Of a stretch of DNA of 64,000 nt, positions 8,754 through 17,656 are shown one piece after another. Position numbers and translations under genes: made by a program. The DNA lies in the NCBI RefSeq assembly GCF_039503195.1, contig NZ_JBCJKP010000001.1, positions 7,564,001 through 7,628,000 of the forward strand, in the 5' to 3' direction. Below the pieces are notes generated by a model. The model was not told where the DNA came from and ran no database searches. It saw only the letters and a program-made list of their open reading frames with translations. The stretch is from Streptomyces mirabilis. Lineage in GTDB: Bacteria > Actinomycetota > Actinomycetes > Streptomycetales > Streptomycetaceae. Numbering within the stretch: position 1 is the stretch's first letter; each line of letters opens with the position of its first letter.

Positions 8754-9449
8754 ATGCGCATTCCCGCGCACTCGGTATGCACGGCGATCCGTGACGACAT
8801 CGTCGCGGGTGTCTACGAGCGCGGCAGCCGGCTCACCGAGGAACTGCTCGCGCGACGCTATGGCGTCTCGCGGGTCCCCGTGCGCGAGGCCCTGCGCACG
8901 CTGGAGGCCGAGGGCTTCGTCGTCACCCGTCGGCACGCGGGCGCGTGCGTCGCGGAGCCCACCGAGCAGGAGGCCGCGGACCTCCTCGAGATGCGCATGC
9001 TCCTGGAGCCGCTGGGCGCCGCGAGGGCCGCTCAGCGGCGCACCGAGGCCCACCTCAAGGTGCTTCGAGGCCTGGTCAGACTGGGGCAGGAGCGGGCCAG
9101 GAGGGGGAACAGCGAGGATCTGCGCTCGCTCGGCGGCTGGTTCCACGAGACCCTCGCGCAGGCCTCCGGGAGCCCCGCGCTGACCTCCACGCTGGCCCAG
9201 CTGCGGCACAAGATCGCCTGGATGTACGCGGTCGAGGCGCCGGCCAATCCGGCGGAGTCCTGGGCGGAGCACGGCGGGATCGTGGACGCGGTGGCGCGCG
9301 GCGACAGCGAGCGGGCGCGGGCCGTCACGGCGCTGCACGCCGAGCGTGCGACGGTCGCACACCGGCTGCGTTTTCCCGGCGGGGGAGATCGTCCGGAGCG
9401 TGTGAGAACTTCGCAACATCCCGTAAACATGACGGGCGTGCGTCATTAA
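8754..9449 (+). CDS. GntR-family transcriptional regulator (FadR/FCD type)
   Basis: A 231-aa DNA-binding regulator. An N-terminal winged helix (residues about 8-68, with the GntR signature LLARRYGVSRVPVREALRTL) is joined to a helical FCD ligand-binding domain (about 80-210) that carries the metal/ligand histidines seen in this subfamily (WFHETL, EHGGIVDAV). FCD regulators usually sense small organic acids. GGAGG sits 8 bases before the ATG. It is monocistronic and convergent with ptsH, and no adjacent metabolic gene reveals the effector. Confidence 0.88.
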   Translation: MRIPAHSVCTAIRDDIVAGVYERGSRLTEELLARRYGVSRVPVREALRTLEAEGFVVTRRHAGACVAEPTEQEAADLLEMRMLLEPLGAARAAQRRTEAHLKVLRGLVRLGQERARRGNSEDLRSLGGWFHETLAQASGSPALTSTLAQLRHKIAWMYAVEAPANPAESWAEHGGIVDAVARGDSERARAVTALHAERATVAHRLRFPGGGDRPERVRTSQHPVNMTGVRH

Positions 9450-9516
9450 CACCGGCGCCGTATACAAAGAGGGGTAATTCGCGGGGGATTATTTCTGCTG
9501 CCCGCAATTGGAAAAG

Positions 9517-9553
9517 CGAAGGGCTCGCCCGATGTTTTCAGGCGAGCCCTTCG
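9517..9553. terminator. Bidirectional terminator between gntR and ptsH
   Basis: CGAAGGGCTCGCC and GGCGAGCCCTTCG form a perfect 13-bp stem around an 11-nt loop, between two convergent genes. A second weaker hairpin (AACCCC/GGGGCTC near 9610-9627) lies closer to the ptsH stop. Confidence 0.75.
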
Positions 9554-9631
9554 AATGTGTGCGGGGCGGGGTCTTTTGGTGCGAAGACCACTCCCGCCAT
9601 CAATTGAGGAACCCCGCTCGGGGGCTCTTTC

Positions 9632-9913
9632 TCAGACGGTCTCGGGGAGCTCCTCGAGACCCTCCGCCACCAGCTTCGCCAGCCGGTCGAGCGCGGCGTC
9701 CGCGCCCTCGGCGTCCGAGGCGAGGACGATCTCCTCGCCGCCCTGGGCGCCCAGGCCGAGGACCGCCAGCATGGAGGCCGCGTTGACGGGGTTGCCCTCC
9801 GCCTTGGCGATCGTCACGGGGATACCGGAGGCCGTGGCCGCCCGGACGAAGATGGAGGCGGGACGGGCGTGGAGGCCCTCGGCCCAGCCGACGTTGACGC
9901 GGCGCTCAGCCAT
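9632..9913 (-). CDS. ptsH: HPr phosphocarrier protein of the sugar PTS
   Basis: HPr (93 aa) relays phosphate from enzyme I to sugar-specific EIIA proteins. The active-site histidine is His15 within GLHARPAS. The second conserved region reads NAASMLAVLGLGAQGG, corresponding to the Ser46 regulatory loop of Gram-positive HPr. Length and fold are standard. It is a single gene, divergent from the Pat acetyltransferase gene, with enzyme I encoded elsewhere as is usual in Streptomyces. In this genus PTS proteins serve fructose and N-acetylglucosamine uptake. Confidence 0.95.
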   Translation of the reverse strand: MAERRVNVGWAEGLHARPASIFVRAATASGIPVTIAKAEGNPVNAASMLAVLGLGAQGGEEIVLASDAEGADAALDRLAKLVAEGLEELPETV

Positions 9914-9976
9914 GTGATGCTGCCCTTCAGGTGTTCAGGGTTGTCTAGACCAGTGTTCCACAACGTGAAGCGAGTC

Positions 9977-10033
9977 CGGGAAGGGAGTTGTTCCCGTCCC
10001 GAACTCCGCGTCGGATCCCGGCCTGGATCCGAC
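9977..10033. promoter_or_regulatory. Two inverted repeats in the ptsH/pat divergent promoter region
   Basis: CGGGAA-N8-TTCCCG (9977-9996) and GTCGGATCC-N6-GGATCCGAC (10010-10033) lie between the divergent ptsH and pat starts. The second is a perfect 9-bp inverted repeat, a typical dimeric-repressor geometry. I cannot assign a regulator. Confidence 0.4.
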
Positions 10034-10091
10034 TTCGGTGTCCCTAGCCTGCCTCGCGCCGCTGTCGGACGCGAGCCGTACTCTGGGGCCC

Positions 10092-12911
10092 ATGCAGACC
10101 TCGTCGGACCGGCACGAGTACCCCTCCCACTGGGAGGCCGACGTGGTGCTGCGCGACGGCGGCACCGCCCGCATCAGGCCCATCACCGTCGACGACGCCG
10201 AGCGGCTGGTGAGCTTCTACGAGCAGGTCTCGGACGAGTCGAAGTACTACCGCTTCTTCGCGCCCTACCCGCGCCTGTCCGCCAAGGATGTCCACCGCTT
10301 CACGCACCACGACTTTGTGGACAGGGTGGGACTCGCGGCCACGGTCGGCGGCGAGTTCATCGCCACCGTACGCTATGACCGTATTAATGCCGATGGTCGG
10401 CCCGCCTCGGTACCCGCGGACGAGGCCGAGGTCGCCTTCCTCGTGCAGGACGCCCACCAGGGCCGTGGCGTCGCCTCGGCCCTCCTGGAGCACATCGCGG
10501 CCGTCGCCAGAGAGCGGGACATCCGCCGTTTCACCGCCGAGGTGCTCCCCGCCAACACCAAGATGATCAAGGTGTTCACGGACGCCGGGTACCAGCAGAA
10601 GCGGCACTTCGAGGACGGTGTCGTACACCTGGAGTTCGACCTCGAACCCACCGACCGCTCGCTCGCCGTGCAGCGCGCGCGGGAACAGCGCGCCGAGGCG
10701 CGGTCCGTGCAGCGACTGCTCGCGCCCGGCTCGGTCGCCGTCATAGGAGCGGGCCGCACCCCCGGCGGGGTGGGACGCAGCGTCCTCGACAACCTGCGCG
10801 CGGCCGGTTTCACCGGGCGGCTGTACGCCGTGAACAAGGCACTCCAGGAGAAGGAGCTCGACGGCGTCCCGGCCCACCGATCCGTCCGCGACATCGCCGA
10901 GCCCGTCGACCTCGCGGTCGTCGCCGTGCCCGCGCCGTACGTCCCCGAAGTCGTCGCGGAGTGCGGCGAGCACGGGGTGCAGGGCCTCGTGGTCGTCTCC
11001 GCCGGATACGCCGAGAGCGGCCCCGCCGGACGCGAGCGCCAGCGCGCACTCGTCCGCCAGGCGCGTACGTACGGGATGCGCATCATCGGACCGAACGCCT
11101 TCGGGGTCATCAACACCTCTCCCGAGGTGCGCCTCAACGCCTCGCTCGCGCCCGAGATGCCGCGCCCCGGGCGGATAGGCCTGTTCGCCCAGTCCGGCGC
11201 GATCGGGATCGCACTGCTCTCCCGGCTGCACCGGCGCGGCGGCGGCGTCACCGGCGTGACCGGAGTGTCCACCTTCGTCTCCTCCGGGAACCGGGCGGAC
11301 GTGTCCGGCAACGACGTACTCCAGTACTGGTACGACGACCCGGACACCGACGTCGTCCTGATGTATCTCGAATCCATCGGCAACCCGCGCAAGTTCACCC
11401 GGCTCGCCCGGCGGACGGCGGCCGCCAAGCCGCTGGTCGTGGTCCAGGGCGCGCGGCACGCCGCCGCTCCCCAGGGGCATGCCGTACGGGCCACCCGGCT
11501 GCCGCACGCCACCGTGTCCGCGCTGCTGCGGCAGGCCGGGGTGATCCGGGTCGACACGATCACCGAGCTGGTCGACGCGGGGCTTCTGCTGGCCCGCCAG
11601 CCGCTCCCCGCCGGACCCCGGGTGGCGATCCTCGGCAACTCGGAGTCCCTGGGGCTGCTGACGTTCGACGCGTGCCTCGCCGAAGGACTACGACCGCTTC
11701 CTCCGCTGGATCTCACCACGGCGGCCTCGGCGGAGGACTTCCACCGGGCGCTGACGAAAGCCCTCGCCGATGACAGGTGCGACGCCGTGGTGGTGACCGC
11801 CATACCGGCCGTGGGGGAGACGTCGGCCCAGGACGCGGCCCTGGCAAAGGCCCTGCGATCGGCCTCGGCCTCGGCCCCGGCGAAGCCGGTGCTCGTGGTG
11901 CACGTCGAGCTCGGCGGCCTCGCGGAGGCCCTGTCGGCGGCGGCCAGCACCGCACCACAGGCGGCGTCCACGGCACCCGGCACGGGCCAGGCGCCCCGTC
12001 CCGCCGAACGCCCGGCCTCCGCGGTCAGCGGCCCCTCGGAGGCGAGCCCCCGGCTCATCCCCGCCTACCCCGCCGCGGAGCGCGCCGTCCGCGCCCTCGG
12101 CGAGGCCGTGAAGTACGCCCAGTGGCGGCGCGAGGTGGCCGACCCCGGCAAGGTCCCCGAGTACGAGGACATCGACGAGAAGGGCGCCGCCGAGCAGATC
12201 GACGAGGTGCTCTCCCGGGGCTCGGGACTGACGCTCGCCCCCGAGGACGCCTGCGTGCTGCTCGGGCGGTACGGCATCGACGTACACCGGGCACTGCCCG
12301 CGCCGACACCCGACGAGGCCGCGGCGGCCGCGCGCACCCTCGGTTACCCCGTGGCCCTCAAGACCACCGCACCGCACCTGAGACACCGCGCCGACCTGGG
12401 CGGCGTACGCCTGGATCTGACGGACGAGGCGCAACTGAGGAGGGCGTACACGGAGTTGACCGACCTCTTCGGAACGCCGGAGGTGCTGCGCCCGGTCGTG
12501 CAGGGCATGGCGCCGCGCGGGGTCGACACGGTCGTACGGGCCGTCATCGACCCGGCCGCCGGAGCGGTGCTCTCGTTCGGCCTGGCCGGAGCCGCGTCGG
12601 AGCTGCTCGGGGACACCGCACACCGGCTGGTTCCGGTCACCGACCGGGACGCGAGCTCGCTGGTCCGGTCGATCCGGACGGCGCCGCTCCTGTTCGGCTG
12701 GCGTGGCTCGGCGCCGGTCGACACCGTGGCCCTCGAAGAGCTGATGCTGCGTGTCTCGCGGCTGGTCGACGACCACCCGGAGGTCGTCGCCGTCTCCCTG
12801 GAGCCGGTGGTGGTCGCCCCGCGCGGCCTGAGCGTGCTCGGCGCCACCGTGCGGCTGGCCCGCGCCCCCGTCCGCGACGACCTCGGCCCCCGCACGCTTC
12901 CCGTGGTCTGA
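10092..12911 (+). CDS. Pat-type protein lysine acetyltransferase fused to an NDP-forming acyl-CoA synthetase-like domain
   Basis: A 939-aa multidomain protein. An N-terminal GNAT domain (residues about 15-190) has the acetyl-CoA loop QGRGVAS near residue 123. A CoA-binding Rossmann domain (VAVIGAGRTPGGVGRS, about 215-310), succinyl-CoA-ligase-like flavodoxin domains (about 320-640) and a C-terminal ATP-grasp_5 domain (about 700-930) follow. GNAT at the N-terminus is the order described for S. lividans PatA, which acetylates and inactivates acyl/acetoacetyl-CoA synthetases; enteric Pat has the reverse order. Its role here, post-translational control of acyl-CoA synthetases, is inferred from that family. 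I chose the ATG at 10092; a longer start at 10038 adds 18 unconvincing residues. Confidence 0.88.
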   Translation: MQTSSDRHEYPSHWEADVVLRDGGTARIRPITVDDAERLVSFYEQVSDESKYYRFFAPYPRLSAKDVHRFTHHDFVDRVGLAATVGGEFIATVRYDRINADGRPASVPADEAEVAFLVQDAHQGRGVASALLEHIAAVARERDIRRFTAEVLPANTKMIKVFTDAGYQQKRHFEDGVVHLEFDLEPTDRSLAVQRAREQRAEARSVQRLLAPGSVAVIGAGRTPGGVGRSVLDNLRAAGFTGRLYAVNKALQEKELDGVPAHRSVRDIAEPVDLAVVAVPAPYVPEVVAECGEHGVQGLVVVSAGYAESGPAGRERQRALVRQARTYGMRIIGPNAFGVINTSPEVRLNASLAPEMPRPGRIGLFAQSGAIGIALLSRLHRRGGGVTGVTGVSTFVSSGNRADVSGNDVLQYWYDDPDTDVVLMYLESIGNPRKFTRLARRTAAAKPLVVVQGARHAAAPQGHAVRATRLPHATVSALLRQAGVIRVDTITELVDAGLLLARQPLPAGPRVAILGNSESLGLLTFDACLAEGLRPLPPLDLTTAASAEDFHRALTKALADDRCDAVVVTAIPAVGETSAQDAALAKALRSASASAPAKPVLVVHVELGGLAEALSAAASTAPQAASTAPGTGQAPRPAERPASAVSGPSEASPRLIPAYPAAERAVRALGEAVKYAQWRREVADPGKVPEYEDIDEKGAAEQIDEVLSRGSGLTLAPEDACVLLGRYGIDVHRALPAPTPDEAAAAARTLGYPVALKTTAPHLRHRADLGGVRLDLTDEAQLRRAYTELTDLFGTPEVLRPVVQGMAPRGVDTVVRAVIDPAAGAVLSFGLAGAASELLGDTAHRLVPVTDRDASSLVRSIRTAPLLFGWRGSAPVDTVALEELMLRVSRLVDDHPEVVAVSLEPVVVAPRGLSVLGATVRLARAPVRDDLGPRTLPVV

Positions 12912-12968
12912 GCCGTACCGGTCCCGTGGTCTGAGCCGTGCCGGTCCGTCGTCCGAGCCGTGCCGGCG
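12900..12968 (+). repeat. Three 23-bp direct repeats over the pat stop codon
   Basis: CCCGTGGTCTGAGCCGTACC (unit 1, from 12900) contains the gene's TGA. Unit 2 starts at 12923 and is nearly identical. Unit 3 at 12946 is diverged (CCGTCGTCCGAGCCGTGCCG). The array therefore copies the 3' end of the gene, stop codon included, into the spacer. Confidence 0.75.
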
Positions 12969-13060
12969 CCCGCCGCCGTCGAGGATTCGTTCTGATCCGT
13001 CCACGACAGACACCCGCGAGCGGTGCCTCGCAGTCAGTGGGCCACCGTAGGATGGACGTC

Positions 13061-13648
13061 ATGGCCAAGACCAGTACGACGACCCAGGGGCTGCGAGCGG
13101 CGATCGAGCGCAGCGGCTACTACCCGGCCCTCGTGGCCGAGGCGGTGGAGGCCGCGATCGGCGGCGACACCATCCGGTCGTACCTGGTCCACCAGGAGAC
13201 GACGTTCGACGCCAACGAGGTGCGCCGGCACGTGACCGTGCTCGTCCTCACCGGTAACCGCTTCATCGTGAGCCACACCGACGAGCAGAACGCGGACACG
13301 ACCTCACCGACGCCGTACGCCACGACCTCGACCGAGTCCGTGAAACTCGGCCGGATCTCGTCGGTCGTCGTCAGCCGGGTCGTCGCCAACCCCGAGTCGT
13401 ACACGCCGGGCACGCTGCCCCGCGAGGTCGTCCTGACCATCGGCTGGGGCGCGGTCTCCCGCATCGACCTGGAGCCCGCGGCCTGCGGCGACCCCAACTG
13501 CGAGGCGGACCACGGCTACACGGGCAACTCGACGGCGGACGACCTGAGCCTGCGCGTCAGCGAGGCCGGGGACGGCCCGGAGACGGTGCGCCAGGCCCTC
13601 GCCTTCGCGCAGTCCCTCTCCGAGGCGACCGCGGACATCACCCGCTGA
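13061..13648 (+). CDS. DUF5998 family conserved actinobacterial protein
   Basis: A 195-aa soluble protein that I recognise as the DUF5998 family, found in actinobacteria and of unknown function. It has no signal peptide or membrane segment. A short Cys-containing segment (CGDPNCEADHG) near residue 150 could bind metal. The ATG at 13061 gives the usual MAKTSTTTQGLR opening; an ATG three codons earlier is equally placed relative to AGGATGG. The TGA stop overlaps the ATG of the next gene by one base (TGATG), so it is probably co-translated with the phosphodiesterase-like enzyme. Confidence 0.75.
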   Translation: MAKTSTTTQGLRAAIERSGYYPALVAEAVEAAIGGDTIRSYLVHQETTFDANEVRRHVTVLVLTGNRFIVSHTDEQNADTTSPTPYATTSTESVKLGRISSVVVSRVVANPESYTPGTLPREVVLTIGWGAVSRIDLEPAACGDPNCEADHGYTGNSTADDLSLRVSEAGDGPETVRQALAFAQSLSEATADITR

Positions 13649-14835
13649 TGGCGCTGCCCACCTGGGACCACCCGGAACCGCTGGCCATCGATTCCGCGCC
13701 CGTCCCCGAGTACGGCGCGGGCTCGCTCGCCGATCTGCTGCCCACGCTCGCCGCCGGCATGGGCGTCCCCGGTATGAACACGGCCATACCGGAACTGACC
13801 GAGGCCGACCGGAACTGCATCTTCCTGATCGACGGTCTCGGCTGGGAGCAGCTGAAGGCGCACCCGGACGAGGCCCCCTTCATGAGCTCCCTCCTCGGAA
13901 GCTCACGCGGCGGCACCGGCCGCCCGATCACGGCCGGCTACCCGGCGACCACCGCGAGTTCCCTGGCCTCCGTCGGCACGGGTCTGCCGCCCGGCGCGCA
14001 CGGCCTGCCCGGCTACACCGTGCGCAACCCGAGGACCGGCGAGCTGATGAACCAGCTGCGCTGGAGCCCCTGGACGGAACCCCGCGCCTGGCAGCCGTAC
14101 CCCACCGTCTTCCAGCTCGCGGACGCGGCGGGCGTGCACACGGCCCAGGTCTCGTCCCCGACCTTCCAGAACACCCCGCTCACGAAGATCGCCCTGAGCG
14201 GCGGAACGTTCCACGGGCGGCTGTCCGGCGAGGAGCGCATGGACCTCGCGGCCGAACAACTGGCCGCCGGCGACCGCTCGTTGGTGTACACCTACTACGC
14301 CGAGGTGGACGGCAAGGGCCACCGCTTCGGCGTCGACTCGGACCCCTGGCGCGGCCAGCTGATGTACGTCGACCGCCTGGTCCAGCGCCTCGCGGAGCAA
14401 CTGCCGCCGCGCGCGGCGCTGTACGTCACCGCCGACCACGGCATGATCGACATCCCCTTCGACGAGCAGCACCGCATCGACTTCGACGAGGACTGGGAGC
14501 TGCGCGCGGGAGTCGCCCTGCTGGGCGGCGAGGCCCGGGCCCGGCATGTGTACGCCGTCCCTGGTGCCGAGGCGGACGTCCTGACCTGTTGGCGAGAGGT
14601 CCTCGGCGAGCAGTTCTGGGTGGCTTCACGCGACGAGGCGATCGCGGCGGGCTGGTTCGGGCCGCAGGTCGACGAACGGGTGTACGCCCGGATCGGCGAC
14701 GTCGTGGCGGCGGCCTGCGACGACGTCCTGATCGTCGCGACCGAGCGGGAGCCGAAGGAGTCGGCGATGGTCGGCAACCACGGTTCGATGGCACCGGTGG
14801 AGCAGCACGTTCCGCTCCTGGAAGTACGTACCTGA
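13648..14835 (+). CDS. Alkaline phosphatase superfamily (nucleotide pyrophosphatase/phosphodiesterase) protein
   Basis: A 395-aa member of the type I phosphodiesterase/nucleotide pyrophosphatase family. Metal-site residues are visible in FLIDGLGW (Asp), TADHGMID (Asp-His) and GNHGSM (His), and the nucleophilic Thr is in YPATTASS. No signal peptide is seen, so it is probably cytosolic, and its substrate is unknown. It is translationally coupled to the DUF5998 gene and 61 bp upstream of the thymidine-kinase-like gene on the same strand, so the three probably form one operon. Confidence 0.85.
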   Translation: MALPTWDHPEPLAIDSAPVPEYGAGSLADLLPTLAAGMGVPGMNTAIPELTEADRNCIFLIDGLGWEQLKAHPDEAPFMSSLLGSSRGGTGRPITAGYPATTASSLASVGTGLPPGAHGLPGYTVRNPRTGELMNQLRWSPWTEPRAWQPYPTVFQLADAAGVHTAQVSSPTFQNTPLTKIALSGGTFHGRLSGEERMDLAAEQLAAGDRSLVYTYYAEVDGKGHRFGVDSDPWRGQLMYVDRLVQRLAEQLPPRAALYVTADHGMIDIPFDEQHRIDFDEDWELRAGVALLGGEARARHVYAVPGAEADVLTCWREVLGEQFWVASRDEAIAAGWFGPQVDERVYARIGDVVAAACDDVLIVATEREPKESAMVGNHGSMAPVEQHVPLLEVRT

Positions 14836-14896
14836 CCCCTCCCCGGCCGTCGCTCCTCCGCCCGCCTCCCTTCTTGTCGAAAGGTCTCAACTCCCC

Positions 14897-15544
14897 ATGC
14901 CCGAGCTGGTGTTCTTCTCCGGAACGATGGACTGCGGGAAGTCGACGCTGGCTCTCCAGATCGAGCACAACCGCTCGGCCCGGGGCCTGCAGGGCATGAT
15001 CTTCACGCGTGACGACCGCGCGGGGGAGGGCAAGCTCTCCTCGCGCCTCGGCCTGGTCACGGACGCCGTGGAGGTCGCGGACGACCAGGACCTGTACGCG
15101 CACCTCGTCCACCATCTCTCCCAGGGCGGCCGGGCGGACTACGTGATCGCGGACGAGGCGCAGTTCCTGGCCCCCGGCCAGATAGACCAACTGGCCCGGG
15201 TGGTCGACGACCTGGGGGTCGACGTCTTCGCGTTCGGCATCACCACCGACTTCCGCTCCAAGCTCTTCCCCGGCTCCCAGCGGCTCGTGGAGCTCGCCGA
15301 CCGGGTCGAGGTCCTCCAGGTCGAGGCCCTGTGCTGGTGCGGCGCCCGTGCCACCCACAACGCCCGCACGATAGGCGGCGAAATGGTCGTCGAGGGCGCC
15401 CAGGTGGTCGTCGGCGACGTCAATCAGGCGGAGGACATCGGTTACGAGGTCCTGTGCCGTCGACACCACCGGCGCCGGATGACGGCGTCGACGGCCCGCG
15501 CGGGCGCCCTCTCGCCCGACGTACTGCCGATCGCCTCCGCCTGA
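14897..15544 (+). CDS. tdk: Thymidine kinase (type II, TK1-like)
   Basis: A 215-aa TK1-family kinase phosphorylating thymidine for salvage. The P-loop GTMDCGKST (residues 9-17), the Walker B/catalytic segment DEAQF (about 87-91) and the lasso-domain zinc site (CWCG near residue 149 and CRRHH near 191) are in order. The second zinc half has one Cys plus neighbouring His, a variation of the usual C-x2-C. The last gene of a probable three-gene run, convergent with the VOC protein gene. Confidence 0.85.
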   Translation: MPELVFFSGTMDCGKSTLALQIEHNRSARGLQGMIFTRDDRAGEGKLSSRLGLVTDAVEVADDQDLYAHLVHHLSQGGRADYVIADEAQFLAPGQIDQLARVVDDLGVDVFAFGITTDFRSKLFPGSQRLVELADRVEVLQVEALCWCGARATHNARTIGGEMVVEGAQVVVGDVNQAEDIGYEVLCRRHHRRRMTASTARAGALSPDVLPIASA

Positions 15545-15564
15545 CTCTCAGCGCGCAGCGTGGG

Positions 15565-16374
15565 TCATCGCTCGGTGCGGATCACCGAGAACACCGCGCC
15601 CTCCGGGTCCGCCACCGTGGCCACCCGTCCGTAGGGCGAGTCGTGGGCCGCCTTGAGGAGGTGTCCGCCGAGGTCGGTGGCCTGGGCGACGGCCTCGTCC
15701 ACGTCCGCGACCTCGAAGTACGTCAGCCAGTGCGCGCCGCGGTCGCGGGGCAGGCCGTGGCCCACGCCGTGAATGCCTGCCACCGGGCGGCCGTCGATGC
15801 GCAGGGTCATGTAGTCGAAGTCGGCCGAGACCACCGGCTCCGGCTCGTGTCCGAAGACCCCCTGGTAGAACTTGACGACGCTCTCGGTGTCGCGGGTCAC
15901 CAACTCGATCCAGGCGGGGGTGCCGTGCACCCCGTGGAGCGCCGTGCCCAGATGGGCCGCCGCCTGCCAGACCCCGAAGACGGCGCCCGTGGGGTCCGAG
16001 GCGATCAGCAGCCGCCCGGCCTCTCCGGCGTCCAGGGGACCCACGCCCACGGTGCCGCCGCAGTGCCGTACCGACTCGGCGGTGTGGTTCACGTCCTCCG
16101 AGGCGAAGTACGGCGTCCAGGCGATCGGCAGATGCCGGTCGGGTGGCATCTGGCCGATTCCCGCCACCTCGTGGCCGTCGAGCAGGGCCCGCGCGTACGG
16201 GCCGAGCTGCCGTGGGCCCGGTTGGAACTCCCAGCCGAACAGCCCTCCGTAGAACTCCTGGGTCGTGGCCATCCCGTGCACCATCAGGCTCACCCAGCAG
16301 GGCACGCCGGGTGCGTGCCGAGCGTTCGTGGTGCCGTTCGGGCCGGCCGACTCCCGTGCCTCGGTCATCGTCAC
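15565..16374 (-). CDS. Two-domain VOC (glyoxalase/bleomycin-resistance) family protein
   Basis: A 269-aa protein made of two vicinal-oxygen-chelate modules (residues about 24-135 and 148-262), each opening with a beta-strand-plus-FYGGLFGW-like or FYQGVFGHE-like helix. Such tandem VOC proteins in Streptomyces are usually annotated as hydroxylases or glyoxalase-like proteins, with no demonstrated reaction. The start is either MTMTEA or MTEA (6 bp apart). It is monocistronic and convergent with tdk, with only 20 bp between stops and no visible terminator. Confidence 0.8.
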   Translation of the reverse strand: MTMTEARESAGPNGTTNARHAPGVPCWVSLMVHGMATTQEFYGGLFGWEFQPGPRQLGPYARALLDGHEVAGIGQMPPDRHLPIAWTPYFASEDVNHTAESVRHCGGTVGVGPLDAGEAGRLLIASDPTGAVFGVWQAAAHLGTALHGVHGTPAWIELVTRDTESVVKFYQGVFGHEPEPVVSADFDYMTLRIDGRPVAGIHGVGHGLPRDRGAHWLTYFEVADVDEAVAQATDLGGHLLKAAHDSPYGRVATVADPEGAVFSVIRTER

Positions 16375-16692
16375 TCTCTCCTCGGCCCCTCGCGGTGGCC
16401 GTTCACCTTCCGCCTACCAACACGCGTATCGCAATCGCGCGCGTGCACGCCCCGTGCCGATGCTCGCACCACCCGTCACCCTGCGCGCCCCGGCGGCGCC
16501 ATCGTGTAGTGGTCCACTGCCGGAGAATGCCCGATGAGCCGTTTCCCATCCGTTTCCGCGCGATTGCCGGGGAGTGTCCATCGGTTGTACAGCATGTGCC
16601 CGATCCCGTACGCCGGGTGATCGGACCTGTCCGGCCGAGCAGAGTAGCCGGACCTGGACGCCGGGGCCACCCCGTACGCAAGGATGGTGGCC
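16375..16692. other. Divergent intergenic region
   Basis: This lies between the VOC gene (minus) and the sulfurtransferase gene (plus). I see no coding frame with Streptomyces codon use and no clear stem-loop. The last bases, AAGGATGG, serve as the ribosome site of the sulfurtransferase. It probably holds two promoters. Confidence 0.5.
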
Positions 16693-17544
16693 ATGAACGC
16701 CATCATCTCCGCATCCGAACTCGCGAGCGACCTGGTGGGACCGAACCCGCCGGTCGTGCTCGACATCCGCTGGCAGCTCTCCACGGCGACGGCCGCCGGG
16801 GCCGCCCCCTTCGACGGCCGAGCCGCCTACGCGGCAGGGCACATCCCCGGCGCGGTCTTCGTCGACCTGGACGCCGAACTGGCCGGGGAGCCGGGCGAGG
16901 GCGGCCGCCATCCGCTGCCCGACCTGGAGGTCTTCGGCGAGGCGATGCGGGCCGCCGGGGTGTCCGAGGACCGGGATGTCGTCGTGTACGACGGGGGCGT
17001 GGGGTGGGCCGCCGCGCGGGCCTGGTGGCTGCTGGGCTGGACGGGGCATCCGTCGGTGCGCGTGCTTGACGGCGGGCTGGCCGTCTGGAGCGGGCCGGTG
17101 TCCTCGGAGGTCCCCGAGCCCGCCCGCGGAACCTTCGAGCCGGTCGCGGGCGCCCGGCCGCTGCTGGACGCGGACGGGGCCGCCGCGCTCGCCCGTACGG
17201 GGCTGCTGCTCGACGCCCGGGCCGGTGAGCGCTATCGGGGCGAGGTCGAGCCGATCGACCCCGTGGGCGGGCACATCCCGGGCGCGGTCTCGGCGCCGAC
17301 CACGGAGAACGTCACGGAGACCGGCGAGTTGCGGCCATCGAGCGAGCTCGCGGAGCGCTTCAAGTCCCTCGGTGTGACCGGCACTTCGGAGGTCGGCGTC
17401 TACTGCGGCTCGGGCGTGTCCGCCGCCCACGAGGTACTGGCGCTCGCCGTCGCGGGCATCCCGGCCGCGCTGTATGTGGGTTCCTGGTCGGAGTGGTCGC
17501 GGGACGGCGGCCGTCCGATCGCGGTGGGCCCCGACCCCCAGTAA
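16693..17544 (+). CDS. Thiosulfate/3-mercaptopyruvate sulfurtransferase (two rhodanese domains)
   Basis: A 283-aa tandem-rhodanese enzyme transferring sulfane sulfur to cyanide or another thiophile. The inactive N-terminal domain contains FDGRAAYAAGHIPGAVFVDL, and the C-terminal catalytic domain has the active-site loop CGSGVSAA, whose cysteine (about residue 235) would carry the persulfide. The classic mercaptopyruvate enzyme loop is CGSGVTA, so substrate preference is probably close to that. I chose the ATG at 16693 over 16684 because AAGGATGG then falls at ribosome-site distance. It is convergent with sepH and ends in a strong bidirectional terminator. Confidence 0.88.
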   Translation: MNAIISASELASDLVGPNPPVVLDIRWQLSTATAAGAAPFDGRAAYAAGHIPGAVFVDLDAELAGEPGEGGRHPLPDLEVFGEAMRAAGVSEDRDVVVYDGGVGWAAARAWWLLGWTGHPSVRVLDGGLAVWSGPVSSEVPEPARGTFEPVAGARPLLDADGAAALARTGLLLDARAGERYRGEVEPIDPVGGHIPGAVSAPTTENVTETGELRPSSELAERFKSLGVTGTSEVGVYCGSGVSAAHEVLALAVAGIPAALYVGSWSEWSRDGGRPIAVGPDPQ

Positions 17545-17610
17545 CGGCAACTCGCGGCCGGCCCCGAGTAACGGCAACTCGCGGTGGACCCCGACCCCGA
17601 GTAACGGCAA
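17529..17610 (+). repeat. Triplicated 3' end of the sulfurtransferase gene
   Basis: CCCCGACCCCCAGTAACGGC (with the genuine TAA stop) recurs as a shorter copy, CCCCGAGTAACGGCAA, near 17562 and as CCCCGACCCCGAGTAACGGC near 17589. ACTCGCGG follows copies 1 and 2. The third copy runs straight into the terminator stem, so the terminator's left arm reuses repeat bases (GGCAA). Confidence 0.75.
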
Positions 17611-17646
17611 AGGGGCCCGCTCCAGCGTGGCGCGGGCCCCTTTGCC
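17606..17646. terminator. Bidirectional terminator between the sulfurtransferase gene and sepH
   Basis: GGCAAAGGGGCCCGC and GCGGGCCCCTTTGCC form a perfect 15-bp stem around an 11-nt loop. The embedded AAA/TTT edges act as terminator tracts in both directions. Confidence 0.85.
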
Positions 17647-17656
17647 GTACAACTGA

